Assembly (NCBI GenBank): GCA_964641155.1
Contig: CAZXJO010000002.1
Coordinates: 219,449 to 283,448 of the forward strand
Reading direction: 5' to 3'
DNA: 64,000 nt
Origin: DTCV01 sp964641155
Lineage (GTDB): Archaea > Thermoproteota > Thermoprotei_A > Sulfolobales > NBVN01
Under the pieces are notes generated by a model. It did no database searches. It saw nothing but the letters and a program-made list of their open reading frames with translations, and was not told the DNA's origin. Of the stretch, positions 16,938 to 25,699 are shown piece after piece (the first letter of the stretch is position 1; the number at the start of each line of letters is the position of its first letter). Position numbers and translations under genes: made by a program.

Positions 16938-18410
16938 GTGAGGATGCAAGGTATGGTTGAGTTAGATTATAAGAAGTACTTGGATCAGCTTGAAGAACCT
17001 CCTCAACCCAACTTGAAGTGGATTTGGACTGTTGCAGGACCCGGTGCGATAATAGCTTCCCTGACAGTAGGAAGTGGCGAGCTTGTGTGGACGCCTAGGG
17101 CTGCAGCAGCATTCGGCTATGCTATGGTTTGGGCATTCCTCTACGGCATCTGGATTAAGGGAGTGATTCAGTACCTAGCTAATAGGTGGCATACGTTAAC
17201 AGGTATTCCTTCGTCAATAGCGACTGGTAAGGTCTTAACCAAGTGGTTCAACCTCTTCCTAGCTGCTACAACACTGTCAGTCATGCCTATGTGGTTCGTT
17301 ACTCTGAGTTCGTTATCGGCTCAAGTCCTGTGGGTCTCAACAGGTAAGCCTATGGACCTACTATACTTCTGGGTAATAGTAGTTGTAGCTACTGAGTTAC
17401 TATGCATCTTCGCAGCTAGGTTGGGTAAGGCATATAAAGTGATTGAGAAGGTAAGCTTGGCAGTGCTTTGGAGCATGTTCGTAGGTTTCTGGGCTGGAGT
17501 CTTATTGGGGACAAGACCTGATTGGGGTGCGTTCTTTTCAAACCTCTTCATACCAAGGCCTATACCACCTTATGAGGACTGGATTAGGACGGCAGCACCC
17601 GACATATGGTCATTAACTCCGCTAATGTTATTAGGGACCGCATTAGGTTCTCTAGGCGGCGGCATTCAAGACTACGTCGGCTACCAAGCAATGTTGAGGG
17701 AGAAGGGTTGGGGCTTCCTAAGGTTCTCAGACGACATGTTGAAGAAGGTTCATGAGATTGGGTTGCAGAAAATCTCCTTACCTGAGGACGAGGCGTCTAA
17801 GAAGAAAATAAACGGCTGGTTGCTTCCAACAAAGTTCGACTGCGGCCTATCGTTCTTCATGGTCTTCATCACAACGATACCTGCCGTAATATTGACTATT
17901 GAGGTCTTAAGACCTAGGCACTTAGCACCTTCAGGACTTAAATTAGCTGAGGTTCAAGTTGCCTGGCTTACTGAGACTTTAGGTCCCTGGGCAGGCTTAC
18001 TGTGGTGGTTAGGCTCCTTCTTCGCATTCTGGGGTACTTTCTACGGCCTTCACGAAGTGTACATGTGGACTATATACGATATGGTTAGGGGTACTTTCAA
18101 GAAGTTCGCCGACATGACACCCAACAAGGTGAGGATTTACCTATGGCCATACATCATAATCGTAGGTGCCATATTCTTCCTGACGAACTTCTCACTGCCG
18201 ATCTTAACGGCGTTCGCGTCAGCTGCGACGCACTTATTCGCGCTCGCTCTATGGGGTATAGCGCTGCTGTACCTAAACGTGAAGTACTTGCCCAAGGCGT
18301 ACAGACCGCACATAATCATAGTGATACTAGCAATAATAGGCATATGTGTGTACTTACCGTACGGATTAATACAATTAATACAGGTGTTCGTCCCAACGTT
18401 TAAGATATAA
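16938..18410 (+). CDS. Nramp-like metal-ion transporter family protein
   Basis: This 490-residue protein has about eleven to twelve helices. The N-terminal GPGAIIASLTVGSGELVWTPRAAA replaces the DPGN motif of classical Nramp with GSGE, as in a known divergent branch of the family. GSLGGGIQDYVGYQ and an extended cytoplasmic loop with WGFLRFSDDM follow. Because the metal-binding Asp/Asn of true Nramp is not conserved, the substrate (a divalent metal such as magnesium, or something else) is open. It is transcribed alone, with a TATA-like TAAATTTAAATAG upstream at 16905-16919. Confidence 0.72.
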   Translation: MRMQGMVELDYKKYLDQLEEPPQPNLKWIWTVAGPGAIIASLTVGSGELVWTPRAAAAFGYAMVWAFLYGIWIKGVIQYLANRWHTLTGIPSSIATGKVLTKWFNLFLAATTLSVMPMWFVTLSSLSAQVLWVSTGKPMDLLYFWVIVVVATELLCIFAARLGKAYKVIEKVSLAVLWSMFVGFWAGVLLGTRPDWGAFFSNLFIPRPIPPYEDWIRTAAPDIWSLTPLMLLGTALGSLGGGIQDYVGYQAMLREKGWGFLRFSDDMLKKVHEIGLQKISLPEDEASKKKINGWLLPTKFDCGLSFFMVFITTIPAVILTIEVLRPRHLAPSGLKLAEVQVAWLTETLGPWAGLLWWLGSFFAFWGTFYGLHEVYMWTIYDMVRGTFKKFADMTPNKVRIYLWPYIIIVGAIFFLTNFSLPILTAFASAATHLFALALWGIALLYLNVKYLPKAYRPHIIIVILAIIGICVYLPYGLIQLIQVFVPTFKI

Positions 18411-18429
18411 AAACAATCGCGTAAAACGA

Positions 18430-18438
18430 ACAAATTTT
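18430..18438 (+). terminator. Poly-T terminator after the Nramp-like gene
   Basis: AAATTTTTATT lies about 20-28 bp after the stop codon in an AT-rich stretch; a T-run signal suitable for archaeal termination. Confidence 0.3.
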
Positions 18439-18630
18439 TATTAGAGACGCATTCCTTCCTTTATATTTAAAAATTTATATTTAATTCATCGTTAACTGAG
18501 TCTGGGTTTTTAACACATGTTTATGGTCCCAGTCGCTCCACCGACATCATTAATTCAGAGATAGTCGTCAGGTCATCCCGAGTATTAGTTCTTTAATGGA
18601 TTAATTAACTTTGATGAGAAATGTTTTGAG

Positions 18631-18960
18631 GTGTCGGCGGCGGTGTTATGCGAGGTGTGTGAGGCCTCAGAAGCCACCAGCAGGTGTAGGTTGTGCGGTA
18701 GATATGTATGCAGTAAGCACATTGGTGCTGATGGGTTATGCAGTATATGCAAGGAGACTCTATGTAGTGTGTGCCATCAAAGGCTTTCAGTGAGCAGTTG
18801 CTTGGTGTGCGGCCGCATAATTTGCAAGGAGTGCTCGGTCGAACTACAGCCATCTATCAGGGTTTGCAGGGAATGTTATAGCAGGATCCTAAGTGGTGGG
18901 GCCTACTCGAAGTACAGGAAATACCTCGAAAGGTTTGTACGGGAGTGGGGTCATCAATAG
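18631..18960 (+). CDS. Small multi-zinc-finger (B-box-like) protein
   Basis: This 109-residue protein is dominated by Cys pairs: CEVCEASEATSRCRLCGRYVC, then HIG, then CSICKETLCSVCH, then CLVCGRIICKEC and CRECY, enough ligands for three to four zinc sites in a B-box/RING-like arrangement. The C-terminal 25 residues are basic and aromatic. Proteins of this sort may mediate protein-protein contacts; no specific function is recognised. The GTG start at 18631 is the first in frame. It is convergent with the next gene, three bases apart. Confidence 0.65.
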   Translation: MSAAVLCEVCEASEATSRCRLCGRYVCSKHIGADGLCSICKETLCSVCHQRLSVSSCLVCGRIICKECSVELQPSIRVCRECYSRILSGGAYSKYRKYLERFVREWGHQ

Positions 18961-18963
18961 GCA

Positions 18964-19593
18964 TCAACTACCTAACACGTAAAGGTCATCATCTCTTAGT
19001 AGCCATGTAATGTACCCTCGTTTAGGGCTTAAATTGGTGGCATTCCTTAAACTATCAAGCAGTAGCTTTAAGCGGGTTAGGTCGGGCGGTTCGGTAGTGT
19101 GTGGTACGATGCAGCCAACCACTTTAAAGTCCTTAGACAGTGCGCAAATGCTGAAGCGTGCCTCGTCGAAGAGGACGTACTCGGAGTCGTTCTCAACCTT
19201 CAATAAAGTTAAGGCATAGCCTTTAGGTGTGATTCCCTCCGCAACGTATAAGCTCCCCAGGGATGTGCCGGCTAAAGAGTTCAGGGGTGTTACAACAGCC
19301 ATTACCTCTATGCTGGATTCGAGGCTCTTCGAGTTAATTAACGCTTCAGTAAGCTTTCTGAAGATTTCACCCCCCATCCTCAGTTTCATCACGTAGTAGG
19401 CCTTAGAGGCTTTACCCATGAACCTCAGAACGTCTAACACCACGTCACGTACCCTGAGACTGGCCCTGAGGTAGGTAATTCTAACACCATCTGATAAGTC
19501 TTCAACCCTCCGCAAGAATTCGTTAATCGACTTGCTCACAGAACTATCTAACACTAAGTTCAGCTCAAGCGGCTCACATAGTTTAAGGTTCAT
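18964..19593 (-). CDS. Conserved-looking hypothetical protein
   Basis: This 209-residue soluble protein has no signal peptide, membrane segment or metal motif that I recognise. It begins MNLKLCEPLELNLVLD, has an alpha/beta composition and a central GTSLGSLYVAEGI segment. Base and codon use match its neighbours and the frame is fully open, so it is a real gene. It is convergent with the B-box-like gene (three bases between stops) and divergent from the D-aminoacyl-tRNA deacylase about 100 bp away. Confidence 0.6.
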   Translation of the reverse strand: MNLKLCEPLELNLVLDSSVSKSINEFLRRVEDLSDGVRITYLRASLRVRDVVLDVLRFMGKASKAYYVMKLRMGGEIFRKLTEALINSKSLESSIEVMAVVTPLNSLAGTSLGSLYVAEGITPKGYALTLLKVENDSEYVLFDEARFSICALSKDFKVVGCIVPHTTEPPDLTRLKLLLDSLRNATNLSPKRGYITWLLRDDDLYVLGS

Positions 19594-19695
19594 TATTACG
19601 TTAACCTCAGTAGCTATATTGTTTAATGGTTTTAAAGCTGAGCACTACCACTTAAAAACTTGGGTAGTTAGCTGAGAGGTGCGTTGTGAAGGAGT

Positions 19696-20523
19696 ATGAA
19701 GTACGGGCTGATATACAGCTTGAACGACCGTGCAGGGGTCGGAGTAGCTGAGGTCCTGAGGTCCCTGATGCCTTCAAGGCCTACTTCCTTGAAGGGGTTT
19801 GCAGAGGCTTTCATCCTTGAGGACTTGGATTCCGTATTAGCCGCGGTCAGCTGTGACATCACCGAGTGCGAGTTCGTAAACGAATTACTGGACGTTAAGT
19901 ACTTGGTAATGATATCTAAGCATTTCTCTAACGTGGGGGTTAAATCGTTTACAACCCACCATGTGGGTATACCGATACATGACTTAGAGGCTGTTAGGGG
20001 GGTTAAGGGCTTCCCCCAGTCAAACCCCGCACTCGCTAAGTCCCTCCTCAAAAACTTGAGGAGGTTTTCCGAGGAGTTCGGGTTGGAAGACTTCGTAACT
20101 TCCTATGAGGTGACCCACCACGGCCCCTTCACTGTGAGTAAGCCGTTAACGTTCGTTGAGTTGGGTAGCTCACCTGCCGAGTGGGGCCTTAGGAAGGCTC
20201 AGGACGTGATGGCCTACTCGATCATTAACTCGTTGAACGCCGACATTAAATGTGTCCCGACCGTAGGTTTCGGCGGTAACCACTATGCAAGCATGTTCAC
20301 TTCTAGGGCGTTTGGAGGTGATGAATGCTACGGACACATAATACCTAACTACGTTTTGAAGTACTTTAAAGATGACGTGGATGTTGTGGGGAGGTTGGTG
20401 GAGTACGCAGTGAGTAGCTCATCAGTCCCCACCGCTAGGGCTGTCTTAGACGGTAAGGTTCCTTCGAAGGTTAGAAAGCTAATAGTTAATTACTGCAGTG
20501 CGGTGGATTTGGAGGTTTCCTGA
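19696..20523 (+). CDS. dtdA: D-aminoacyl-tRNA deacylase, archaeal/GEK1 type
   Basis: This 275-residue protein is of the archaeal/plant DtdA (DTD2, GEK1) family, which removes D-amino acids wrongly attached to tRNA. Landmarks are SKHFSN followed by VKSFTTHHVGIP (about 75-93), EVTHHGPF, FVELGSSPAEWG and the VGFGGNHYAS motif with conserved His. Length is normal for the family. A possible Shine-Dalgarno, GAAGGAG, precedes ATG 19696. It is a single gene flanked by genes on the other strand. Confidence 0.88.
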   Translation: MKYGLIYSLNDRAGVGVAEVLRSLMPSRPTSLKGFAEAFILEDLDSVLAAVSCDITECEFVNELLDVKYLVMISKHFSNVGVKSFTTHHVGIPIHDLEAVRGVKGFPQSNPALAKSLLKNLRRFSEEFGLEDFVTSYEVTHHGPFTVSKPLTFVELGSSPAEWGLRKAQDVMAYSIINSLNADIKCVPTVGFGGNHYASMFTSRAFGGDECYGHIIPNYVLKYFKDDVDVVGRLVEYAVSSSSVPTARAVLDGKVPSKVRKLIVNYCSAVDLEVS

Positions 20524-20531
20524 GGGCGTAA

Positions 20532-21692
20532 CTAGAAGGACGTCTTAACCCTCCATATGGAGTACTCGCCGTGTTTTAAAATTTCCGAAGTTGTTAGGGC
20601 TCCCGAGGAGACCTCGATGACCTTCAAGAACAGTCTCTCACCAGCCTCTTCTAATGTCTCACTACCCTCAACCACGCCCCCCACGCATACGTCTATCACG
20701 TTACGTAACTTCCCACACGTCTCAGGGTTCCCAGTGACCTTAATCACTGGTGAGATCGGGGACCCCGCAGGGGTGCCCCGCCCCGTCGTGAATATTATTA
20801 GCTGAGCGCCGCCCGCCACTAACCCAGTGACTGATTCAACGTCGTACCCCGGAGTATTCATGAACACAACCCCTTTCCTCTTAGGCTTCTCAGCGTAGTC
20901 CACGACGTCTTCGATGGGTCTGGAACCGCTCTTAATTATCGCACCTAATGACTTCTCCTCGATCGTTGTGAGGCCTCCAGCTATGTTACCTGGGGTTGGG
21001 TTTGTCCCCCTTATGTCGAGGCCTGACTCAAGTATCTCATTTTCGAACCATTTCACATAATTAATGAACCTCTCCTTAAGGCCTTCATCCTTAATCCTCT
21101 TAAGAAGTAGGTGTTCAGCACCTATAACCTCCGGTGTTTCAGCGAATATCACTGTCCCACCCAAATCGACTAGTTTATCGCTTACATAGCCTACCGCAGG
21201 ATTCGCCGCGATGGATGACGTGGAATCTGAGCCCCCGCACTCCAAACCAACCACTAGGTTGGAAAGGTCGAAGGTCTTCCTACGTAGTTTACTCACATCC
21301 TCAACAAATTTACGAAGCACTCTAACACCCCTCTCTATAGTTCCCTCATAACCCAGCTCCTGAACTACGAGCACCTCAACAGGCCTCCCACTCCTAGCGA
21401 TCTCATCACCTAACTTATGGGGGTCTACCTTCTCGCATCCTAGGCCGATGACCAGAACGGAGAAAACGTTCGGGTTGGTGGCAGTACCGAGCAACGTCCT
21501 ATACGTCAGGTTGAAGTCATACCCGAGCTGAGTACACCCGCATGTATGAAGGGCTACTGAGGTATTACCCACCGTGGATCCCAACTTACTTGCAACGTCA
21601 TTAACGCATATCACTGAGGGGAGTATCAACACCTTATTCCTAACCCCTACAGACCCGTCCACGTTCTCGTAACCTAAGAAATGATGAGTCAT
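20532..21692 (-). CDS. UxaA/SuyB-family lyase, large-subunit type
   Basis: This 386-residue protein corresponds to the catalytic C-terminal part of the UxaA family, which includes altronate and galactarate dehydratases and the large subunit of (2R)-sulfolactate sulfo-lyase (SuyB). Landmarks are GYENVDGSVGVRN, LHTCGCTQLG, GLGCEK, VGLECGGSDSTS and TPGNIAGGLTTIEEKSLG, with conserved cysteines for an iron site. The small SAF-domain subunit that normally accompanies it is absent here. Nearby ComB-like and ComC-like genes make sulfolactate a candidate substrate; a sugar acid is equally possible. Confidence 0.78.
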   Translation of the reverse strand: MTHHFLGYENVDGSVGVRNKVLILPSVICVNDVASKLGSTVGNTSVALHTCGCTQLGYDFNLTYRTLLGTATNPNVFSVLVIGLGCEKVDPHKLGDEIARSGRPVEVLVVQELGYEGTIERGVRVLRKFVEDVSKLRRKTFDLSNLVVGLECGGSDSTSSIAANPAVGYVSDKLVDLGGTVIFAETPEVIGAEHLLLKRIKDEGLKERFINYVKWFENEILESGLDIRGTNPTPGNIAGGLTTIEEKSLGAIIKSGSRPIEDVVDYAEKPKRKGVVFMNTPGYDVESVTGLVAGGAQLIIFTTGRGTPAGSPISPVIKVTGNPETCGKLRNVIDVCVGGVVEGSETLEEAGERLFLKVIEVSSGALTTSEILKHGEYSIWRVKTSF

Positions 21693-21946
21693 TGCAGCAC
21701 CACCTAATTCATAAAGCAGGTTATTAAAAACATGACGTCGGCAGCGGGACGTGTTACTAACCTCTAGACCATTCTTTTAAGTATGTGATGAAACCCTACC
21801 ACACCCAACTACTTCCCCTACCTGTAGTCTTCATCGATCAACACTCGTGAATAGACCTCAACAGTTTTCATTCACTGAGTTTAATCCGGTGAACGGATCA
21901 CTACTTACATGTTTATGTTTGATGACGTGATTGCCTTCAGAGGAAA

Positions 21947-21989
21947 AGTTTTTTAAGTAGGTGCACTTTTCTAAAATACAGGGTGCACT
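21947..21989 (+). promoter_or_regulatory. Promoter with two direct-repeat operator sites (FmdE-ABC operon)
   Basis: TATA box AGTTTTTTAAG lies at 21947-21957. The octamer GGTGCACT occurs at 21960-21967 and again at 21982-21989, each holding the palindrome GTGCAC, spaced 22 bp (two helical turns). The second copy touches the GTG start at 21990. The sites flank the expected transcription start (about 21978), as for a repressor operator. The rest of 21693-21946 shows nothing recognisable. Confidence 0.5.
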
Positions 21990-22685
21990 GTGGTTAGCGG
22001 GGAGTTAATTGGAAAAGCGCGTGAAGTACACGGACACGTATGCCCCTTCTTGGTGGTAGGTTTAAGGGTCGGTGAGGTAGCGCTTAGTAAACTCGGGGTG
22101 GGTAGACCGGGTTTTACGGAGAGTCTTAGGGAGGACATCATAGCGATTGTAGAGGTGAACAACTGTATGAGTGATGGAATACAGATAGCGACTGGTTGTA
22201 CGTTTGGTAATAACTCATTGATATACCTTGACACGGGTAAGAACGCAGTAACTATTCTGAGGAGGGGTAGTAGGAGGGGTGTAAGGATATACGTAGACTC
22301 CGAGAAAATAGGTGAGAAGCACTTCCCTCGAGAAGCGGTGGAACTGTTTAGAAAAGTCAGAGTCAGGGGAGAGGGTAGTGAGGAGGATGTGAGGAGGCTG
22401 CGCGAGCTATGGGAGGAAATAGCGTTGAGACTTGCTGATATCCCAGAGGAGGAGTTCACGATACAGGAAGTAGAGCTAACAGATGACTTGGAGAGGGCGC
22501 CAATATTCGAGAGCGTGAGGTGTGCTGAGTGTGGGGAGCTGGTAATGGCTCCTAAGGCAGTGTACATTGATGGGAAACCATACTGCGCGACCTGTGCCGG
22601 TAGGGAGGTCCCGGCCGTCATTGGTAGGGGGATAGTCCCAACCCTTCCCACACCGTTCAAAGTACTCCGTGTTTTGGGTAAGTAG
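21990..22685 (+). CDS. FmdE-domain protein with C-terminal zinc ribbon
   Basis: This 231-residue protein has an N-terminal FmdE domain (GHVCPFLVVGLRVGEVAL at 15-32, NNCMSDGIQIATGCTFGN further on) and a C-terminal CxxC...CxxC zinc ribbon (CAECGELVMAPKAVYIDGKPYCATC). FmdE proteins are named after a protein encoded with molybdenum formylmethanofuran dehydrogenase; no dehydrogenase genes are present here. It is the first gene of an operon with a complete metal-chelate-type ABC importer, suggesting a metal handling or sensing role. The GTG start overlaps the operator region. Confidence 0.85.
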   Translation: MVSGELIGKAREVHGHVCPFLVVGLRVGEVALSKLGVGRPGFTESLREDIIAIVEVNNCMSDGIQIATGCTFGNNSLIYLDTGKNAVTILRRGSRRGVRIYVDSEKIGEKHFPREAVELFRKVRVRGEGSEEDVRRLRELWEEIALRLADIPEEEFTIQEVELTDDLERAPIFESVRCAECGELVMAPKAVYIDGKPYCATCAGREVPAVIGRGIVPTLPTPFKVLRVLGK

Positions 22686-22693
22686 TTGTAGGG

Positions 22694-23881
22694 GTGGTAG
22701 CGGTGGGGGTTGGGAAGCTCCTCATACTGTCCCTAATACTCCTAGCATTAACAACTATGCTGATATTCACAAAGCACGGCCTCACACCGTCAGGCACTAC
22801 ACGCACTGAGCAAGTACTCACTACCGGGTCGGTAAGTGTTAATGAAGAAGTAGTAGGACATGTGACGGTAGTGGACGTGGCTGGGAGGACTCTCAGCATA
22901 CCGAGGAACATCTCTAGGATTATAGCTATAGGGCCCGGCGCCCTCAGACTAGTTGCGTACCTTAACGCAATGGATTTAGTGGTGGGTGTTGAGGAGCTGG
23001 AAGTAAGTAGCTGTATTGGGAGAGACTACGCAATGGCGTACTGCGACTACATTAAGAACCTACCAGTGATAGGTCCTGGAGGACCTAGGAACCCGCCGGA
23101 CCCGGAAAGGATAATGCAGGTGAAGCCCCAATTGATAATTATGAGTAGGACATACGTAAACATGTATCCGCCGGAGAGACTTGAGTTGGAGACGGGAGTC
23201 CCCGTAATGGTCGTGGATTACGGGTCGCCTGGGTATCTACAGCTTGAGGGCTTGAAGGGAGTACTTCAGATCCTGGGAAAGGCATTGAATAAGGAGGAGA
23301 GTGCTAATCATCTAATCAACTACGTTGACTCAGTGGCCGCCGACTTGAAGAGTAGGGTGGAAACCACTACGTGGAAACCCAGCGTCTACATAGGCGCGGT
23401 ATCATACCAGGGCGCTCAACCGTTCACCGTCTCACAGTCGATGTTCGCACCCTTAGTACTACTCAACACGTCCTCAATAGTTGATGAGCTGAGGCCTGAG
23501 GGTGGGAGGGTGGATGTGGATTTCGAATGGTTGATTAAGAGGCAGCCGGACTTCGTATTCATAGATGAGGGCAATTTAAACGTAGTCATAGATGATTTCT
23601 CAAAGAATAAGGAGAGGTACTGTCAACTGAGGGTGTTCAGGGAGGGGAGGGTTTACGGTGTAGTACCTTTCAACCACTACCACACCAACATAGCCACGGC
23701 CATCGCCAACGCATACTACATCGGTAAAGTCCTGTATCCAGAGGCGTTCACTGATATCGACCCGGTTGAGAAGGCGGACGAGGTCTTCAAGGCTTTCACC
23801 GGTAAACCACTGTACAACTCGTTTACTAAGGGCGGATATCAGGGGTATGTGAACTTAGCCGAGTTCCTTATGTGTGATTGA
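22694..23881 (+). CDS. ABC transporter substrate-binding protein, metal-chelate (FecB/BtuF) type
   Basis: This 395-residue protein has an N-terminal membrane anchor (about 7-26) followed by a short linker and a cobalamin/iron-siderophore-type binding domain: VVDVAGRTLSIPRNISRIIAIGPGALRLVAYL at the start, NPPDPERIMQVKPQLIIMS in the first lobe. Together with the permease and ATPase that follow it forms an importer for a metal chelate such as a siderophore or corrinoid; given the FmdE partner, molybdate or tungstate chelates are also conceivable. It begins at GTG 22694, eight bases after the FmdE stop, and overlaps the permease by four bases. Confidence 0.85.
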   Translation: MVAVGVGKLLILSLILLALTTMLIFTKHGLTPSGTTRTEQVLTTGSVSVNEEVVGHVTVVDVAGRTLSIPRNISRIIAIGPGALRLVAYLNAMDLVVGVEELEVSSCIGRDYAMAYCDYIKNLPVIGPGGPRNPPDPERIMQVKPQLIIMSRTYVNMYPPERLELETGVPVMVVDYGSPGYLQLEGLKGVLQILGKALNKEESANHLINYVDSVAADLKSRVETTTWKPSVYIGAVSYQGAQPFTVSQSMFAPLVLLNTSSIVDELRPEGGRVDVDFEWLIKRQPDFVFIDEGNLNVVIDDFSKNKERYCQLRVFREGRVYGVVPFNHYHTNIATAIANAYYIGKVLYPEAFTDIDPVEKADEVFKAFTGKPLYNSFTKGGYQGYVNLAEFLMCD

Positions 23882-24915
23882 ACGTGAGCGTAGGGAGGTA
23901 CGCGAAGAGGAGACTGATCCTCATCATCGTGCTCTCAGTCCTCCTCGCCCTACTTATACCCCTAGCGATATCCGTGGGGATCTACGACATCACACTACTA
24001 GACGTTCCTAGAGCGTTGTCAGGTGATGACCTGCCCGTAGAGGCCAGGGCAGTGCTACTGTTGAGGGCTAGGAGGGTGTTCGCTTCTGTCGTGTTAGGGG
24101 GTATCCTCGGCGTGGGGGGTGTCTGTATGCAGGCAGTGCTGAGAAACCCTATGGCCTCACCCTTCACGTTGGGCATATCTCATGCAGCCGCGCTTGGAGT
24201 GGCACTAAGTCTAATACTCGGCGTGACCGGCTTCGTGGGGTATAGAGTGGTCCAGGTCTACAACCCCTTCATAATTTCGTTATTTGCCTTTGGATTCGCA
24301 CTGCTACAGGTCACTGTCATATTAACACTGGCTTATAGGGCGGGGTTGACGGAGAGGTCGCTGATACTCGCGGCAATAGCCGTCAGTTTCTTTTACCAGG
24401 CAATACTGAGCTTGGTACAATACCTACTACTCAACGAACTCCAGCTAGCAATGGTTGTCTACTGGATGTTTGGCGATGTAGGGAGGGTTGAATGGACTGG
24501 ACTATGGATTCTGATCGGGGTGTTCGTGTTTGTGGCCCTCTACTGCTTCTTCAGGGCTATGGATTTAGACCTGATGTCCTTGGGGGATGACATAGCATCA
24601 TCTAGCGGTGTCAACCCTAAGAAGCTCAGATTAGAAGTGACACTGGTTGCGGCGCTGGGAGCCTCAGTCTCAACAGCCTTTGCCGGGGTCTTAGCTTTTC
24701 TATGTTTAGTAGCTCCACACATAGCTAGACTACTGCTCGGTGGCTCGCACAGATACCTAGTACCAAGCTCGATGCTTACGGGCGCATTACTAGCTCTGCT
24801 AGCCGATACCTTAGGAAGGGTTGTCATTAGACCCATGGTGCTACCAGCCGGAATAATACTTTCCTTGATAGGAGCTCCACTACTAGTGTTCCTACTAGTT
24901 AGAGGTGGTCGGTAA
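23878..24915 (+). CDS. ABC transporter permease, FecCD/BtuC family
   Basis: This 345-residue permease of the FecCD family has about ten helices and the conserved features RARRVFASVVLGGILGVGGVCMQAVLRNPMASP written in two blocks around residues 62-96, GDDIASSSGV near 230 (coupling to the ATPase) and FLCLVAPHIARLLLGGSHR near 265. It would dimerise and carry the chelate delivered by the upstream binding protein. The TTG start overlaps the previous stop by four bases. Confidence 0.88.
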   Translation: MNVSVGRYAKRRLILIIVLSVLLALLIPLAISVGIYDITLLDVPRALSGDDLPVEARAVLLLRARRVFASVVLGGILGVGGVCMQAVLRNPMASPFTLGISHAAALGVALSLILGVTGFVGYRVVQVYNPFIISLFAFGFALLQVTVILTLAYRAGLTERSLILAAIAVSFFYQAILSLVQYLLLNELQLAMVVYWMFGDVGRVEWTGLWILIGVFVFVALYCFFRAMDLDLMSLGDDIASSSGVNPKKLRLEVTLVAALGASVSTAFAGVLAFLCLVAPHIARLLLGGSHRYLVPSSMLTGALLALLADTLGRVVIRPMVLPAGIILSLIGAPLLVFLLVRGGR

Positions 24916-24923
24916 CGGCCATT

Positions 24924-25697
24924 TTGAAGGTTCAGGGAGTGGAAGTACGATATAGGAGTGTGAGGGCCCTCGAAGGGGTTTCAATGGATGTCTATGAAGG
25001 GGAGGTAGTAGCTGTCTTGGGGCCTAATGGGAGTGGTAAAACAACACTGCTCAGAACAATAGACGGCATCTTAAAACCGGTTAGAGGGGCGGTGTATGTG
25101 GACTCGAAGAGCGTATCGGAGATGAAGAGGAGGGAGATAGCGCGGATAGTAGGGCTCGTCCCCCAAGGAGTCAACGTACAGCAAGGCATGAAGCTCTTAG
25201 ATTTCGTGTTGACTGGGCGAAGACCCTACATAGAGTTACTACCGACGAGGAAGGATGTGGAAATCACGCTCACTTACATGAAGGAACTTGAGATCGACTA
25301 CTTAGCCGATAGAGATATAACAGAGTTAAGTGGGGGTGAGCTGCAGCGAGCCCTCATAGCCAGGGCCTTGGTTGCCGAGCCAAGAATACTGCTACTAGAT
25401 GAACCCACATCGAACCTCGACATAAAATACCAGTTATCCATATTAGACCTCGTACGTCGACTCTCGAAGATGAAGAAGATAACAGTTATAATGTCCCTCC
25501 ACGACCTGACCCAGGCCTATAGATATTCTGATAAAGCGGTACTGTTGAGAGGAGGTAGAATACATGCTATGATGGACACGGTGAAGGCCCTCACACCTGA
25601 GACCATATTCGAAGCCTACGGTGTGAGGGTGAAGGTCATACCTGAGCTAAAAGCAGTAATACCTCTGGAAGGCTTCGATGGGTTCATGACCCGTTAA
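24924..25697 (+). CDS. ABC transporter ATP-binding protein, FecE/BtuD type
   Basis: This 257-residue ABC ATPase has Walker A GPNGSGKTT (about 33-41), Q-loop GLVPQ, signature LSGGELQRALIARAL, Walker B LLLDEPTSNLD and switch His in MSLHD. Sequence style matches FecE/BtuD partners of FecCD permeases. TTG 24924 lies eight bases after the permease stop. It closes the FmdE operon and ends three bases before the convergent gene on the other strand. Confidence 0.92.
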   Translation: MKVQGVEVRYRSVRALEGVSMDVYEGEVVAVLGPNGSGKTTLLRTIDGILKPVRGAVYVDSKSVSEMKRREIARIVGLVPQGVNVQQGMKLLDFVLTGRRPYIELLPTRKDVEITLTYMKELEIDYLADRDITELSGGELQRALIARALVAEPRILLLDEPTSNLDIKYQLSILDLVRRLSKMKKITVIMSLHDLTQAYRYSDKAVLLRGGRIHAMMDTVKALTPETIFEAYGVRVKVIPELKAVIPLEGFDGFMTR

Positions 25698-25699
25698 CT

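Noticed and set aside
21971..22660. 229-codon open frame opposite the FmdE gene
   Set aside because: Ser/Thr/Pro-rich antisense shadow; the plus-strand FmdE and zinc-ribbon motifs are conserved.
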